A stretch of DNA of 64,000 nucleotides from Streptomyces cadmiisoli. Lineage in GTDB: Bacteria > Actinomycetota > Actinomycetes > Streptomycetales > Streptomycetaceae. The stretch covers positions 4,774,001-4,838,000 of the forward strand of contig NZ_CP030073.1 of NCBI RefSeq assembly GCF_003261055.1, in the 5' to 3' direction. Shown here piece after piece: positions 32,926 to 41,793 of the stretch; the first letter of the stretch is position 1; each line of letters starts with the position of its first letter. A program made the translations under genes and the position numbers. Below the pieces are notes generated by a model. That model was given only the letters and a program-made list of their open reading frames with translations, made no database searches and was not told the DNA's origin.

Positions 32926-33723
32926 ATGCCACCGGCCAAGAAGCGCCCCCGTACCTACGATCCCGCCAGGACCCGCGCGGCCGTGCTGACCCAGTTCGGC
33001 CATGTACGGCAGGCCGTCCGCACCCTCGGACCCGACCGGCTCGGCCTTCCCACCCGCCTCGGCGACTGGACGGTGCGCGACCTGATCGCGCACACCGGCA
33101 TGGCGCTCACGGCGGTCGACCTGCTCCTGCGCGAGCCGGAGCCCGCACGGCAGACCGCCCGCCTGACCGACTGGCCCCTCGCGATCGGCGCCGAGGCCCC
33201 GGACATCGCCGGCACCGCCCGCCGGCCGGCCGCCGAGCACCCCGACCCGGACGCCCGGCTCGCCGCAGCCGAGGAGCGCTTCGTCGCCGACCTCGACACC
33301 CACCCCGGCACCCGGCTGCTGCCCACCGGCGCGGGCGCCCTCCCGTTGGCCGACTACGTCGTCACCCGCACCGTCGAACTCGTCGTCCACACCGACGACC
33401 TCAACGCCGCCGTTCCGGGCCTCGACATCCCCTACGACCGCCAGGCGACGGCCGCGGCCACCCGGCTGCTCGCCGACGCGCTGGCCGTGCGGGCACCCGG
33501 CGGTTCCACCGAGGTGCGCATCCCGCCGTACGCCGTGGTGCAGTGCGTCGAGGGCCCCCGGCACACCCGCGGCACTCCGCCCAACGTCGTGGAGACCGAC
33601 CCGCTGACCTGGATCCGGCTCGCCACCGGCCGGCTGTCCTGGGCCGAGGCCCTCCGGGAGGCCGTGGTCAGCGCCGGCGGGGAGCGGGCGGATCTGGCCG
33701 AGTTCCTGCCCCTGATGCGCTGA
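32926..33723 (+). CDS. Maleylpyruvate isomerase family, mycothiol-dependent type
   Basis: A 265-residue protein of the DinB/MDMPI-like fold: LGDWTVRDLIAHTGMALTAV (with the metal-ligand His of the N-terminal four-helix bundle), then DYVVTRTVELVVHTDDL carrying further His residues, and a C-terminal sterol-carrier-like part (WIRLATGRLSWAEAL). In actinobacteria these proteins use mycothiol or are enzymes of unknown substrate. ATG 32926 follows the previous stop by 2 bp. Confidence 0.75.
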   Translation: MPPAKKRPRTYDPARTRAAVLTQFGHVRQAVRTLGPDRLGLPTRLGDWTVRDLIAHTGMALTAVDLLLREPEPARQTARLTDWPLAIGAEAPDIAGTARRPAAEHPDPDARLAAAEERFVADLDTHPGTRLLPTGAGALPLADYVVTRTVELVVHTDDLNAAVPGLDIPYDRQATAAATRLLADALAVRAPGGSTEVRIPPYAVVQCVEGPRHTRGTPPNVVETDPLTWIRLATGRLSWAEALREAVVSAGGERADLAEFLPLMR

Positions 33724-33783
33724 GCCGCGCACGGTCCGACGTCCGCAGGGAACCAATCACCCCACTCGTCCCGTCGAATCGGC

Positions 33784-34587
33784 ATGTACAGGCAGACGCA
33801 GCGCATCACGCTCACGGCGGCCCTCGTTCTCGCCCCGCTCGCCGCGGCCTGCGGCACCGAGCAGGCGGGCAGTACGTCGGCCGACGCGCAGAAACCCCTC
33901 ACCGGCGTGCACTGGACCGTCGACAGCGTCACCGTCGACGGCAAGAAGCACGACGCACCCACCGACGCGCACGTCACCATCGACGACAGCGGCCGGGCCC
34001 AGGGCAACTACGGCTGCAACCACTTCAGCGCCAAGGCCGCCTTCGACGGCGACCGCGTCCGGATCGGCGACGCCACGGTGACCGAGATGGCCTGCGAGGA
34101 CGCCCCGATGACCTTCGAGGAGACCCTGGCCCGCACGCTCGCCGACGGCTCGCTCAGGACACAGGTCACCGACGGCCGCCTCACCCTCACCACCGACACC
34201 GGCGACACCGTCCGCCTCTCCGAGGAGAAGGCCGCCCCACTCAAGGGCACGAAGTGGACCGTGACGTCCCTCGGCCAGGGGGAGGTCGCGCAGTCCCTGC
34301 CGAAGGAGGCCGAGGGCAGGGCGTACCTCACCTTCGACGAGAAGGCCGGCCGGGTCGACGGCCGGCTCGCGTGCAACAAGTTCAACGCCGACGCCACCGT
34401 GCGCGACGGCCGCATCACCCTGGGCACCGCGGCCACCACGCGCATGATGTGCGACGCCTCACTCATGGACACCGAGATGCGCATGCTGCGCCTCTTCGAC
34501 AGCACGGTGAGCTACCGCCTGGATCACCGCACACTCACTCTGACCAGCGAAAACGGCGAAAGTGTGACGGCGACGGCCGAACAGTGA
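33784..34587 (+). CDS. Lipoprotein with two META domains
   Basis: A 267-residue lipoprotein: hydrophobic signal and lipobox LAAAC (Cys23). Two META/HslJ-like repeats follow: LTGVHWTVDSVTVDG...GNYGCNHFSAKAAF, and LKGTKWTVTSLGQGE...GRLACNKFNADATV. Each ends in a Cys-containing segment (MACEDAP, MMCDASL) that could form disulfides with the upstream Cys. HslJ relatives are linked to stress resistance in E. coli; the role here is unknown. ATG 33784 has a weak ribosome site. Confidence 0.82.
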   Translation: MYRQTQRITLTAALVLAPLAAACGTEQAGSTSADAQKPLTGVHWTVDSVTVDGKKHDAPTDAHVTIDDSGRAQGNYGCNHFSAKAAFDGDRVRIGDATVTEMACEDAPMTFEETLARTLADGSLRTQVTDGRLTLTTDTGDTVRLSEEKAAPLKGTKWTVTSLGQGEVAQSLPKEAEGRAYLTFDEKAGRVDGRLACNKFNADATVRDGRITLGTAATTRMMCDASLMDTEMRMLRLFDSTVSYRLDHRTLTLTSENGESVTATAEQ

Positions 34588-34648
34588 TCGATTACTGTCC
34601 GGTATCCCCAATTCGGACCAGTGGTCGATCTCGCCTACACTCGGAGCC

Positions 34649-36175
34649 GTGCCACGTGGTGACGGTCGACTCAATCACGATCTGCTTCCCGGCGAAAAAG
34701 GCCCCCAGGACGCCTGCGGCGTCTTCGGTGTCTGGGCTCCGGGCGAAGAGGTCGCAAAGCTCACGTACTTCGGGCTCTACGCCCTCCAACATCGGGGCCA
34801 GGAATCCGCGGGAATCGCGGTCAGCAACGGCTCCCAGATCCTCGTCTTCAAGGACATGGGCCTCGTGTCCCAGGTCTTCGACGAGACCTCGCTCGGTTCT
34901 CTCCAAGGTCATATCGCGGTCGGACACGCCCGCTACTCGACCACCGGTGCCTCGGTGTGGGAGAACGCCCAGCCGACGTTCCGTGCCACCGCGCACGGCT
35001 CCATCGCGCTCGGCCACAACGGCAACCTGGTCAACACCGCCCGGCTCGCCGAGATGGTCGCCGACCTGCCCAAGCAGGACGGCCGCACCACCCGGGTCGC
35101 GGCGACCAACGACACCGACCTCCTGACGGCGCTGCTCGCCGCCCAGGTCGACGCCGACGGCAAGCCGCTGACCGTGGAAGAAGCGGCCCCCGTGGTCCTT
35201 CCCCAGGTCAGGGGCGCGTTCAGCCTCGTGTTCATGAACGAGCACACGCTCTACGCCGCCCGTGACCCGCAGGGCATCCGCCCGCTGGTCCTCGGCCGCC
35301 TGGAGCGCGGCTGGGTGGTCGCCTCCGAGAGCGCCGCCCTCGACATCGTGGGCGCCAGCTTCGTCCGCGAGGTGGAGCCGGGCGAGTTCCTCGCGATCGA
35401 CGAGAACGGCCTGCGCACCTCCCGATTCGCGGATGCGAAGCCCAAGGGCTGTGTCTTCGAGTATGTGTACCTGGCCCGCCCGGACACCGACATCGCCGGC
35501 CGGAACGTGTACCTCTCGCGCGTCGAGATGGGCCGCCGCCTGGCCAAGGAAGCGCCCGTCGACGCCGATCTGGTGATAGCCACCCCGGAATCCGGCACCC
35601 CCGCCGCGATCGGCTACGCCGAGGCCTCCGGCATTCCCTTCGGCGCCGGTCTCGTCAAGAACGCGTACGTCGGCCGGACCTTCATCCAGCCCTCGCAGAC
35701 GATCCGCCAGCTCGGCATCCGTCTGAAGCTGAACCCGCTGAAGGAAGTCATCAAGGGCAAGCGCCTGGTCGTCGTCGACGACTCGATCGTGCGCGGCAAC
35801 ACCCAGCGCGCCCTGGTGCGCATGCTCCGCGAGGCGGGCGCGGCCGAGGTCCACATCCGGATCTCCTCGCCGCCCGTGAAGTGGCCGTGCTTCTTCGGCA
35901 TCGACTTCGCCACCCGCGCCGAGCTGATCGCCAACGGCATGACCATCGAGGAGATCGGCACCTCCCTCGGCGCCGACTCCCTGTCGTACATCTCCCTCGA
36001 CGGCATGATCGAGGCGACCGCCATCGCCAAGCCCAACCTGTGCCGCGCCTGCTTCGACGGCGAGTACCCGATGGAACTCCCCGACCCCGAGCTGCTCGGC
36101 AAGCAGCTTCTGGAGACCGAGCTGGCGGCCGGGCCCGCCGCCACGGCCGCCGCCGACGCGATCCGCCGGCCGTAG
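34649..36175 (+). CDS. purF: Amidophosphoribosyltransferase
   Basis: First committed step of purine synthesis: PRPP plus glutamine to phosphoribosylamine. 508 residues from GTG 34649. A 22-residue propeptide precedes nucleophile Cys23 in GPQDACGVFGVW, to be exposed by self-cleavage as in the B. subtilis type. The glutaminase part has YALQHRGQESAGIAV; the PRPP motif is VVVDDSIVRGNTQ. CFDGEYPMELP near the C-terminus carries Cys residues typical of [4Fe-4S] PurF. purM follows 75 bp downstream and is probably co-transcribed. Confidence 0.97.
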   Translation: MPRGDGRLNHDLLPGEKGPQDACGVFGVWAPGEEVAKLTYFGLYALQHRGQESAGIAVSNGSQILVFKDMGLVSQVFDETSLGSLQGHIAVGHARYSTTGASVWENAQPTFRATAHGSIALGHNGNLVNTARLAEMVADLPKQDGRTTRVAATNDTDLLTALLAAQVDADGKPLTVEEAAPVVLPQVRGAFSLVFMNEHTLYAARDPQGIRPLVLGRLERGWVVASESAALDIVGASFVREVEPGEFLAIDENGLRTSRFADAKPKGCVFEYVYLARPDTDIAGRNVYLSRVEMGRRLAKEAPVDADLVIATPESGTPAAIGYAEASGIPFGAGLVKNAYVGRTFIQPSQTIRQLGIRLKLNPLKEVIKGKRLVVVDDSIVRGNTQRALVRMLREAGAAEVHIRISSPPVKWPCFFGIDFATRAELIANGMTIEEIGTSLGADSLSYISLDGMIEATAIAKPNLCRACFDGEYPMELPDPELLGKQLLETELAAGPAATAAADAIRRP

Positions 36176-36250
36176 AGGCGCCCGCACGTCCAGGGGGTCG
36201 GGGGCGCTCCCCCCGTAAGACCCCCGAACCAACCCGAAAGATCCCAGGCA

Positions 36251-37321
36251 ATGTCTGAGACAACCACCGGTGCTTCCTACGCGGCCGCAGGCGTCGACAT
36301 CGAGGCGGGCGACCGCGCGGTCGAGCTGATGAAGGAGTGGGTGAAGAAGACCCGCCGCCCCGAGGTCCTGGGCGGCCTCGGCGGCTTCGCCGGCCTCTTC
36401 GACGCCTCCGCCCTCAAGGGCTACGAGCGCCCCCTGCTGGCCTCCGCCACGGACGGCGTCGGCACCAAGGTCGACATCGCGCGCCAGATGGGCGTCTACG
36501 ACACCATCGGCCACGACCTGGTCGCCATGGTCATGGACGACATCGTGGTGTGCGGCGCCGAGCCGCTGTTCATGACCGACTACATCTGCGTCGGCAAGGT
36601 CCACCCCGAGCGGGTGGCCGCCATCGTCAAGGGCATCGCCGAGGGCTGCGTGCTGGCCGGCTGCGCCCTGGTGGGCGGCGAGACGGCCGAACATCCCGGT
36701 CTGCTGGGCGAGGACGATTTCGACGTCGCCGGCGCCGGTACGGGCGTCGTGGAGGCCGACCGGCTGCTCGGCGCGGATCGCATCCGTTCGGGTGACGCCG
36801 TCGTCGCCATGGCCTCGTCCGGTCTTCACTCGAACGGGTACTCGCTCGTCCGGCACGTCCTGCTGGACCGCGCGGGCATGGCGCTGGACACCCAGGTGGC
36901 CGAGTTCGGCCGCACCCTCGGTGAGGAGCTGCTGGAGCCCACGAAGATCTACTCGCTGGACTGCCTGGCCCTGACCCGCACGGCTGAGGTGCACGCTTTC
37001 AGCCACGTCACCGGCGGCGGACTCGCGGCCAACCTGGCCCGTGTCATCCCCGACGGGCTGCACGCGGTCGTCGACCGCACCACCTGGACGCCGGCCCCCG
37101 TCTTCGACCTCGTCGGCCGGACCGGTGACGTCGAACGGGCGGAGCTGGAGAAGACCCTCAACATGGGCGTCGGCATGATCGCGATCGTGCCGGAGGAGTC
37201 CGTGGAGGTGGCCCTGACGACACTGGCCGACCGCGGGGTCGACGCCTGGGTCGCCGGTGAGATCACGGAACGGGGCGAGCACACCACCGGTGCCGCGCTC
37301 GTCGGTGACTACGCCGGCTGA
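36251..37321 (+). CDS. purM: AIR synthetase (phosphoribosylformylglycinamidine cyclo-ligase)
   Basis: ATP-dependent ring closure of FGAM to AIR, fifth step of the pathway. 356 residues, ATG 36251. Signatures: LASATDGVGTKVDIAR, GHDLVAMVMDDIVVCGAEPL, GGETAEHPGL, SSGLHSNGYSLVR and HVTGGGLAANLARV. It shares the ATP-binding fold of PurL. A terminator follows 21 bp after the stop. Confidence 0.97.
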   Translation: MSETTTGASYAAAGVDIEAGDRAVELMKEWVKKTRRPEVLGGLGGFAGLFDASALKGYERPLLASATDGVGTKVDIARQMGVYDTIGHDLVAMVMDDIVVCGAEPLFMTDYICVGKVHPERVAAIVKGIAEGCVLAGCALVGGETAEHPGLLGEDDFDVAGAGTGVVEADRLLGADRIRSGDAVVAMASSGLHSNGYSLVRHVLLDRAGMALDTQVAEFGRTLGEELLEPTKIYSLDCLALTRTAEVHAFSHVTGGGLAANLARVIPDGLHAVVDRTTWTPAPVFDLVGRTGDVERAELEKTLNMGVGMIAIVPEESVEVALTTLADRGVDAWVAGEITERGEHTTGAALVGDYAG

Positions 37322-37342
37322 GACCGAGCGGACAGCACAGAA

Positions 37343-37372
37343 CCCGGTCGGTGACCGAAGTCACCGACCGGG
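37343..37372. terminator. Terminator between purM and DUF3073 gene
   Basis: CCCGGTCGGTGAC and GTCACCGACCGGG are a perfect 13-bp stem with a CGAA loop, between convergent genes. Confidence 0.88.
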
Positions 37373-37390
37373 GCGATGCTCAGTGCAAGG

Positions 37391-37639
37391 TCAAGCGCCT
37401 CGACGGTGTTGCGAGGACTGGTCGTCCTCGTCCTCCTCGTCGTCCTCATAGAGGTCGGCGTACCGTGCGTACAGGTCGTCGTCCTGCTCATCGTCCTCGA
37501 AACTGTCGCCGTTCGGCGGCTGATTCGACGTCGATGCGCCCAGCTCCTCGGCCAGGCGTGAGAGATCTGTCCCACCGCTGTTGTACTTCAGCTGGCGGGC
37601 GACCTTCGTCTGCTTGGCCTTGGCCCGGCCGCGCCCCAT
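37391..37639 (-). CDS. DUF3073 family protein
   Basis: An 82-residue actinobacterial protein. The basic start MGRGRAKAKQTKVARQLKY is diagnostic of DUF3073. The rest is very acidic (Asp/Glu/Tyr), ending QSSQHRRGA. A bipolar charge pattern with a basic head and acidic tail suggests nucleic-acid or protein binding. No function is established. It is convergent with purM, as in other Streptomyces. Confidence 0.9.
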   Translation of the reverse strand: MGRGRAKAKQTKVARQLKYNSGGTDLSRLAEELGASTSNQPPNGDSFEDDEQDDDLYARYADLYEDDEEDEDDQSSQHRRGA

Positions 37640-37942
37640 GGCTCGACCCCCTCAACGACGGGGCTCGACGGCCCCAGAGTCTTGACACGCGTTCATGATC
37701 CGGAACGGGCTCTCCGTGGAGAGACCGGTCCGTAGGGCTTCCACGGTACCTGAGCCCACGCCCATACGGTACGTCGCCCGCAGGAAGGGCGTGTGCACAG
37801 GACCTGCGAGGCGCCCCGTCCTCGCTGGTCAGTGGCGATTTTAACCACTTATTGGCGGACGACCCGCCGGTGGAAGTGAGAGTTGTCTCCAACTGCCCAC
37901 CGGCAGGTACCGCCCAAACCTGTCAGGCACCCTCGCGGAGCG
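37640..37942. other. 303-bp intergenic region upstream of DUF3073 and downstream of vdh
   Basis: GCCGGTGG and CCACCGGC at 37867-37904 enclose AGTTG/CAACT, forming a two-step hairpin that probably ends vdh transcription. The DUF3073 promoter should lie between about 37640 and 37860, where TTTTAACCACTTATTGG (37839-37855) is the AT-richest part. No gene is supported. Confidence 0.5.
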
Positions 37943-39034
37943 TCACCGTCCCCGGGCCGCGGCGGCGTCGTGCATCCGCTGCTCCGCGATCCGGTCCGCG
38001 GCGGCGGCCGGCGGAATCCCGTCTTCCTTCGCACGTGCGAATATTGCCAGCGTGGTGTCGTAGATCCGCGCCGCCTTCGCCTTGCACCGCTCGAAGTCGA
38101 AGCCGTGCAGCTCGTCGGCGACCTGGATGACGCCACCGGCGTTCACCACGTAGTCCGGCGCGTAGAGGATCCCGCGGTCGGCGATGTCCTTCTCCACGCC
38201 CGGGTGGGCGAGCTGGTTGTTGGCCGCGCCGCACACCACCTTGGCGGTCAGCACCGGCACCGAGTCGTCGTTGAGCGCGCCGCCGAGCGCGCAGGGGGCG
38301 TAGACGTCCAGCCCCTCGACGCGGATCAGCGCGTCGGTGTCGGCGACGGCCCGCACCTCGGGGTGCCGCTCGGTGACCCGCCGTACGGCCTCCTCGCGCA
38401 CGTCCGTGACGTAGACCTCGGCGCCCTCCGCCAGCAGGTGCTCCACCAGGTGGTGGCCGACCTTGCCGACGCCCGCGATGCCGACCCGGCGGCCACGCAG
38501 CGAGGGGTCGCCCCACAGGTGCTGGGCGGAGGCCCGCATGCCCTGGTAGACGCCGAACGCGGTGAGCACGGAGGAATCGCCGGCGCCGCCGTTCTCCGGC
38601 GAGCGGCCGGTCGTCCAGCGGCATTCGCGGGCGACGACGTCCATGTCGGCGACGTAGGTGCCGACGTCGCAGGCGGTGACGTACCGGCCGCCGAGCGAGG
38701 CCACGAACCGGCCGTAGGCGAGCAGCAGCTCCTCGGACTTGATCCGGTCGGGATCGCCGATGATCACGGCCTTGCCGCCGCCGTGGTCCAGCCCGGCCAT
38801 GGCGTTCTTGTACGACATCCCACGCGCGAGGTTCAGCGCGTCGGCCACGGCCTCCGCCTCGTTGGCGTACGGGTAGAAGCGGGTTCCGCCGAGGGCGGGG
38901 CCCAGCGCTGTGGAGTGGATGGCGATGACGGCCTTGAGGCCGCTGGCACGGTCCTGGCAGAGCACGACTTGCTCATGACCCCCCTGGTCCGAGTGGAACA
39001 GGGTGTGCAGGACGCCGTCGGTTACCTCGGTCAC
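37943..39034 (-). CDS. vdh: Valine dehydrogenase (Glu/Leu/Phe/Val dehydrogenase family)
   Basis: NAD-dependent oxidative deamination of branched-chain amino acids, supplying acyl-CoA precursors in Streptomyces. 363 residues; GTG 39034 with AGGAG upstream. The catalytic Lys is in [20 protein letters not shown] (two Gly-rich Lys segments typical of the family), Asp in [12 protein letters not shown], and the NAD-binding motif is [18 protein letters not shown]. Gene order next to bldC matches the known Streptomyces vdh. Leucine dehydrogenase is a less likely label. Confidence 0.92.
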   Translation of the reverse strand: MTEVTDGVLHTLFHSDQGGHEQVVLCQDRASGLKAVIAIHSTALGPALGGTRFYPYANEAEAVADALNLARGMSYKNAMAGLDHGGGKAVIIGDPDRIKSEELLLAYGRFVASLGGRYVTACDVGTYVADMDVVARECRWTTGRSPENGGAGDSSVLTAFGVYQGMRASAQHLWGDPSLRGRRVGIAGVGKVGHHLVEHLLAEGAEVYVTDVREEAVRRVTERHPEVRAVADTDALIRVEGLDVYAPCALGGALNDDSVPVLTAKVVCGAANNQLAHPGVEKDIADRGILYAPDYVVNAGGVIQVADELHGFDFERCKAKAARIYDTTLAIFARAKEDGIPPAAAADRIAEQRMHDAAAARGR

Positions 39035-39286
39035 TGTGGTGACTCCTGATGTAAGAAGCGGCGGTTGGGACGGGGCTCCACCGGGATCCCCCCACGCTTG
39101 TGGCGGTGGGGGAGTGCGGCGGATGCCGTGAGCATGAGATTAGAGCCTTTGAGCCCCACCGGCCGGGCAGTGCTCAGGATCACCTACTGACGGAGTAGTT
39201 CCGTGCGACGATTTGCATAGTTTTCCCGTGGGTTTGTCGGCGGGTTCCGCAGGTTTCCGCGGCAGCCGGCGGGGGAGGGAGCAGGC

Positions 39287-40138
39287 GTGCCCAAGGTGTC
39301 CTCGGTGATCGTCCCGTATGCGGCGTATCTACGCGTGTACGAGCCGCTGGCCGCCTTCCCCGAGCCGGAGCGCGGCGAATGGGCGCGCTACGCCCGCCGT
39401 ACCGGCCACCCGTCCTACCAGGACGAACTCCGCCGCTCCCTGGCCGACTTGCTGCCCACCCCGCCGGTGCCGGTGCCGGTGCACGAGAGCGGCGACGCGT
39501 TTGTGCTGGAGTCCGACGGGGTGATCCACATCTGCCCCTGGCGCACCCGGCTGCGCGGCTGGCGGGCCCTCGGGGAGCTGACCGCGGACTACCCGCCGCT
39601 TCTCCTGGAGGCCGCGCTGCCCGCCGTCGTGCGCCGCCAGGCGGCCCAGGACTACGAGCGCTGGCTGGCGATCAACCCCGACGCCCGGCCCTGGATCCGC
39701 ACGGCGACCTGGCAGGTGCCGCTGACCTGGTTCGTACTGGTCTCGGACGAGGAGCGGGAGTACGGCAAGGGTGCCGGCGGCACCGAGGACTCGGTGCCGG
39801 TGCTGCGGTACCGCACCCCGATGGTGCAGGCCCGGCGCCGGGTCGCCCGGGGCCTGCGCACCCTGAAGAACGCGATGGACGAGGGCCCGCTGATCGACGG
39901 CCTGGTGGACGTCGGCCGCTGGCTGGAGGAGTTCCATCCGCGCTCGCTGGTGGAGCTGGACTACGGCGGGCTGGTGCACGCCCTGCCGTCCGGCGATCTC
40001 GAGGGCGACCACTCGGCGGCCGACGTGGCCGAGGGCATCGAGGCGCTGCGCAACGGCGACGGGGTCGCCGCGGGCGAGGCCTACGGCCGGCTCGTGCAGC
40101 GCTGGCGCTCGGTGCGCGACCTGCGTTCGGCGAACTGA
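39287..40138 (+). CDS. Conserved actinobacterial protein of unknown function
   Basis: A 283-residue soluble protein, GTG 39287. It begins VSSVIVPYAAYLRVYEPLAA, has GVIHICPWRTRLRGWRAL, a Trp-rich middle (WQVPLTWFVLVSDEEREYG) and ends DVAEGIEALRNGDGVAAGEA. I know this sequence type only as a conserved gene beside bldC in Streptomyces. No catalytic motif, signal or membrane segment. Whether it acts with BldC is unknown. Confidence 0.8.
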   Translation: MPKVSSVIVPYAAYLRVYEPLAAFPEPERGEWARYARRTGHPSYQDELRRSLADLLPTPPVPVPVHESGDAFVLESDGVIHICPWRTRLRGWRALGELTADYPPLLLEAALPAVVRRQAAQDYERWLAINPDARPWIRTATWQVPLTWFVLVSDEEREYGKGAGGTEDSVPVLRYRTPMVQARRRVARGLRTLKNAMDEGPLIDGLVDVGRWLEEFHPRSLVELDYGGLVHALPSGDLEGDHSAADVAEGIEALRNGDGVAAGEAYGRLVQRWRSVRDLRSAN

Positions 40139-40648
40139 CGTACTGTTCTGTGACGCACATTACGGCGCGTCAACCTTGGGCGTGAAGCCCGATCTGGGTG
40201 TTTATGTCAAGTGTGTGACGCACGCGACAAACGTGATGGAGCGCACTTACACGGCCCTTGCGTCCCTTGACCCCCCTCGTGCCAAAATAGGACAAGGAGT
40301 CCGGGGAGGGCTCCATCCGTCCCGTGTGTTCAACTATGGGCGGATTCTCCGCATTGCACGCTATAGGGGGTCTGGTGACTCCTGATCGTCCTGTGACTGA
40401 TCGTCACAGTGGCGTGACTGTCCGCTATGGCATGGTCCATCGGCTTCCGTCGCTGATGAACACCTGGGAGGGCAATTCCATCGGTTTGGCCGACGCGGCT
40501 GGACAGATGGTGTAGTTGTAGTGCCGAGGACAAGCCGTTCGTCCTATAACCGACTCGACTCGCGTCCGCCATTTCGGGCAACGCGGGTCAAGGTGCAGAA
40601 TTTAGAGGAAAGAACCGAGAAGGTTCGGTTCTCCCGAGGAGGCCGCTC
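40139..40648. other. 510-bp region upstream of bldC
   Basis: No gene is supported. The region holds TGTGACGCAC twice (40149-40158 and 40215-40224), a TTGACC/TAGGAC pair with only 15 bp between (40267-40293), several GTGACT words, and the palindrome at 40391. A long leader with several control sites is plausible for this developmental gene. Confidence 0.55.
40391..40409. promoter_or_regulatory. Palindrome CTGTGAC-N5-GTCACAG upstream of bldC
   Basis: Seven-bp arms are inverted around TGATC. The core GTGAC...GTCAC resembles the BldD type of site, and bldC is a known direct BldD target in Streptomyces; that makes BldD the first candidate. It also resembles a Crp-type site with one extra base in the spacer. 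Confidence 0.5.
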
Positions 40649-40855
40649 ATGACCGCTCGCACCCCTGATGCCGAGCCGCTGCTGACCCCGGCTGAGGTCG
40701 CCACGATGTTCCGCGTCGACCCGAAGACCGTGACGCGGTGGGCGAAGGCCGGCAAGCTCACTTCGATTCGCACGCTCGGCGGGCACCGCCGCTACCGCGA
40801 GGCCGAGGTCCGCGCACTGCTCGCGGGTATCCCGCAGCAGCGCAGCGAGGCCTGA
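40649..40855 (+). CDS. bldC: Developmental regulator BldC
   Basis: A 68-residue MerR-like DNA-binding domain without an effector domain: LLTPAEVATMFRVDPKTVTR, then GKLTSIRTLGGHRRYREAEV. BldC controls entry into sporulation by binding as asymmetric head-to-tail oligomers (family knowledge). ATG 40649 is preceded by a GAGGAGG-type site (CGAGGAGG). It is followed by a strong intrinsic terminator. Confidence 0.97.
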   Translation: MTARTPDAEPLLTPAEVATMFRVDPKTVTRWAKAGKLTSIRTLGGHRRYREAEVRALLAGIPQQRSEA

Positions 40856-40992
40856 ACAACTGAATAACCGGACACATCGGACGGTCCCCCAACCTGCCGA
40901 GACGTCCGGAACCAAGCTCCAAGCGACGTGGGTCCTGCCCCAACAGGGCCCTCGCCCAAGCCCTTCAGGCAACTGAAACCGGGTGCGTCGTC

Positions 40993-41032
40993 GATCGCGC
41001 CGGACTCCGCCGAGTCCGGCGCGATCTTTTTT
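40993..41032 (+). terminator. Strong terminator after bldC
   Basis: GATCGCGCCGGACTC and GAGTCCGGCGCGATC form a 15-bp stem with a 4-nt loop, followed by TTTTTT. The 281 bases from here to the next gene end (41314) show no supported feature. Confidence 0.92.
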
Positions 41033-41313
41033 GTGCCCCTGTTTCGCCTCTCCGCGAGGGTCCGTGCGCGGGCTTGTCGGAGTCTGGGGAGGGTCGTCGG
41101 ATCCGCCGTGGAAGCCCCATCCTGGTAGTGCAATTGCACATATTAAATTGACCAGTTGTAGGTGTGGGGTAAGTACCGGGGTTTCAAAAACTCATGCGGT
41201 GACACCCGTCACATGACGGCCCACTTGTTGCCTCTGGCATAGGTACGCTAATGGAGGCACGCGTTCCAGTCCCGGGCGGGCCGACGGTTGTCGAGGCCCT
41301 CGCGTCGCCGGCG

Positions 41314-41505
41314 TCACGCGGTGGAGGGGGTCTCGTCCTCGACGCCCTCCTGCGGCGCCTCGGCCGCGAGGGGAGCGGAGTCCATCGCCAGCCGCAGCAG
41401 CTGATGGCAGATCGGACAGTGCCGGGTCAGATGGCGGTACGACGTTGCGGCAGAGAGGTGCGCGCGGAGCAACGCTCGCGTCTCGTGCCTGGCCGATGCC
41501 GCCAT
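41314..41505 (-). CDS. DUF6274-like small protein
   Basis: A 63-residue protein starting at ATG 41505 after GGAGGTGGC. It begins MAASARHETRALLRAHL and has RHLTRHCPICHQLLRLAM, a CPIC pair with His residues on both sides that could bind zinc. It matches in length and pattern the short Streptomyces proteins annotated as DUF6274. It lies between bldC and tRNA-Asp, transcribed leftward. No function known. Confidence 0.75.
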   Translation of the reverse strand: MAASARHETRALLRAHLSAATSYRHLTRHCPICHQLLRLAMDSAPLAAEAPQEGVEDETPSTA

Positions 41506-41585
41506 GTGCCACCTCCGGGAGGCCGTGCCGGAACGCTGCCCTGCTCTCTGAGTACCGAGTGAATGTGACGCCGTCAAGGCACACG

Positions 41586-41619
41586 AAGAAGCCCGGGTTC
41601 CGAAGAACCCGGGCTTCTT
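41586..41619 (-). terminator. Terminator after tRNA-Asp copy 1
   Basis: AAGAAGCCCGGGTTC and GAACCCGGGCTTCTT form a perfect 15-bp stem with a 4-nt loop, 7 bp past the tRNA 3' end. Confidence 0.85.
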
Positions 41620-41626
41620 ACTGATG

Positions 41627-41701
41627 CGGTCCTGACGGGATTTGAACCCGCGGCCTCCACCTTGACAGGGTGGCGAGCACTCCAAACTGCTCCACAGGAC
41701 C
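41627..41701 (-). tRNA. tRNA-Asp(GTC), copy 1
   Basis: A 75-nt cloverleaf: acceptor GGTCCTG/CAGGACC, anticodon loop CTGTCAA, G discriminator, no encoded CCA. Identical to the copy at 46046-46120 on the other side of hrpA. Confidence 0.94.
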
Positions 41702-41793
41702 AGGTTTCGCCGCGCTTTGTTGCGTTGCGCTGCGAGAAGAGACTGTACAGGAGTGCGGGGGCCTGGTCGAACTCACTCAGGGTGCGGGGCCGA

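Noticed and set aside
40267..40293. TTGACC/TAGGAC promoter for bldC
   Set aside because: The 15-bp spacer is too short for a confident call; kept only as a remark in the region entry.
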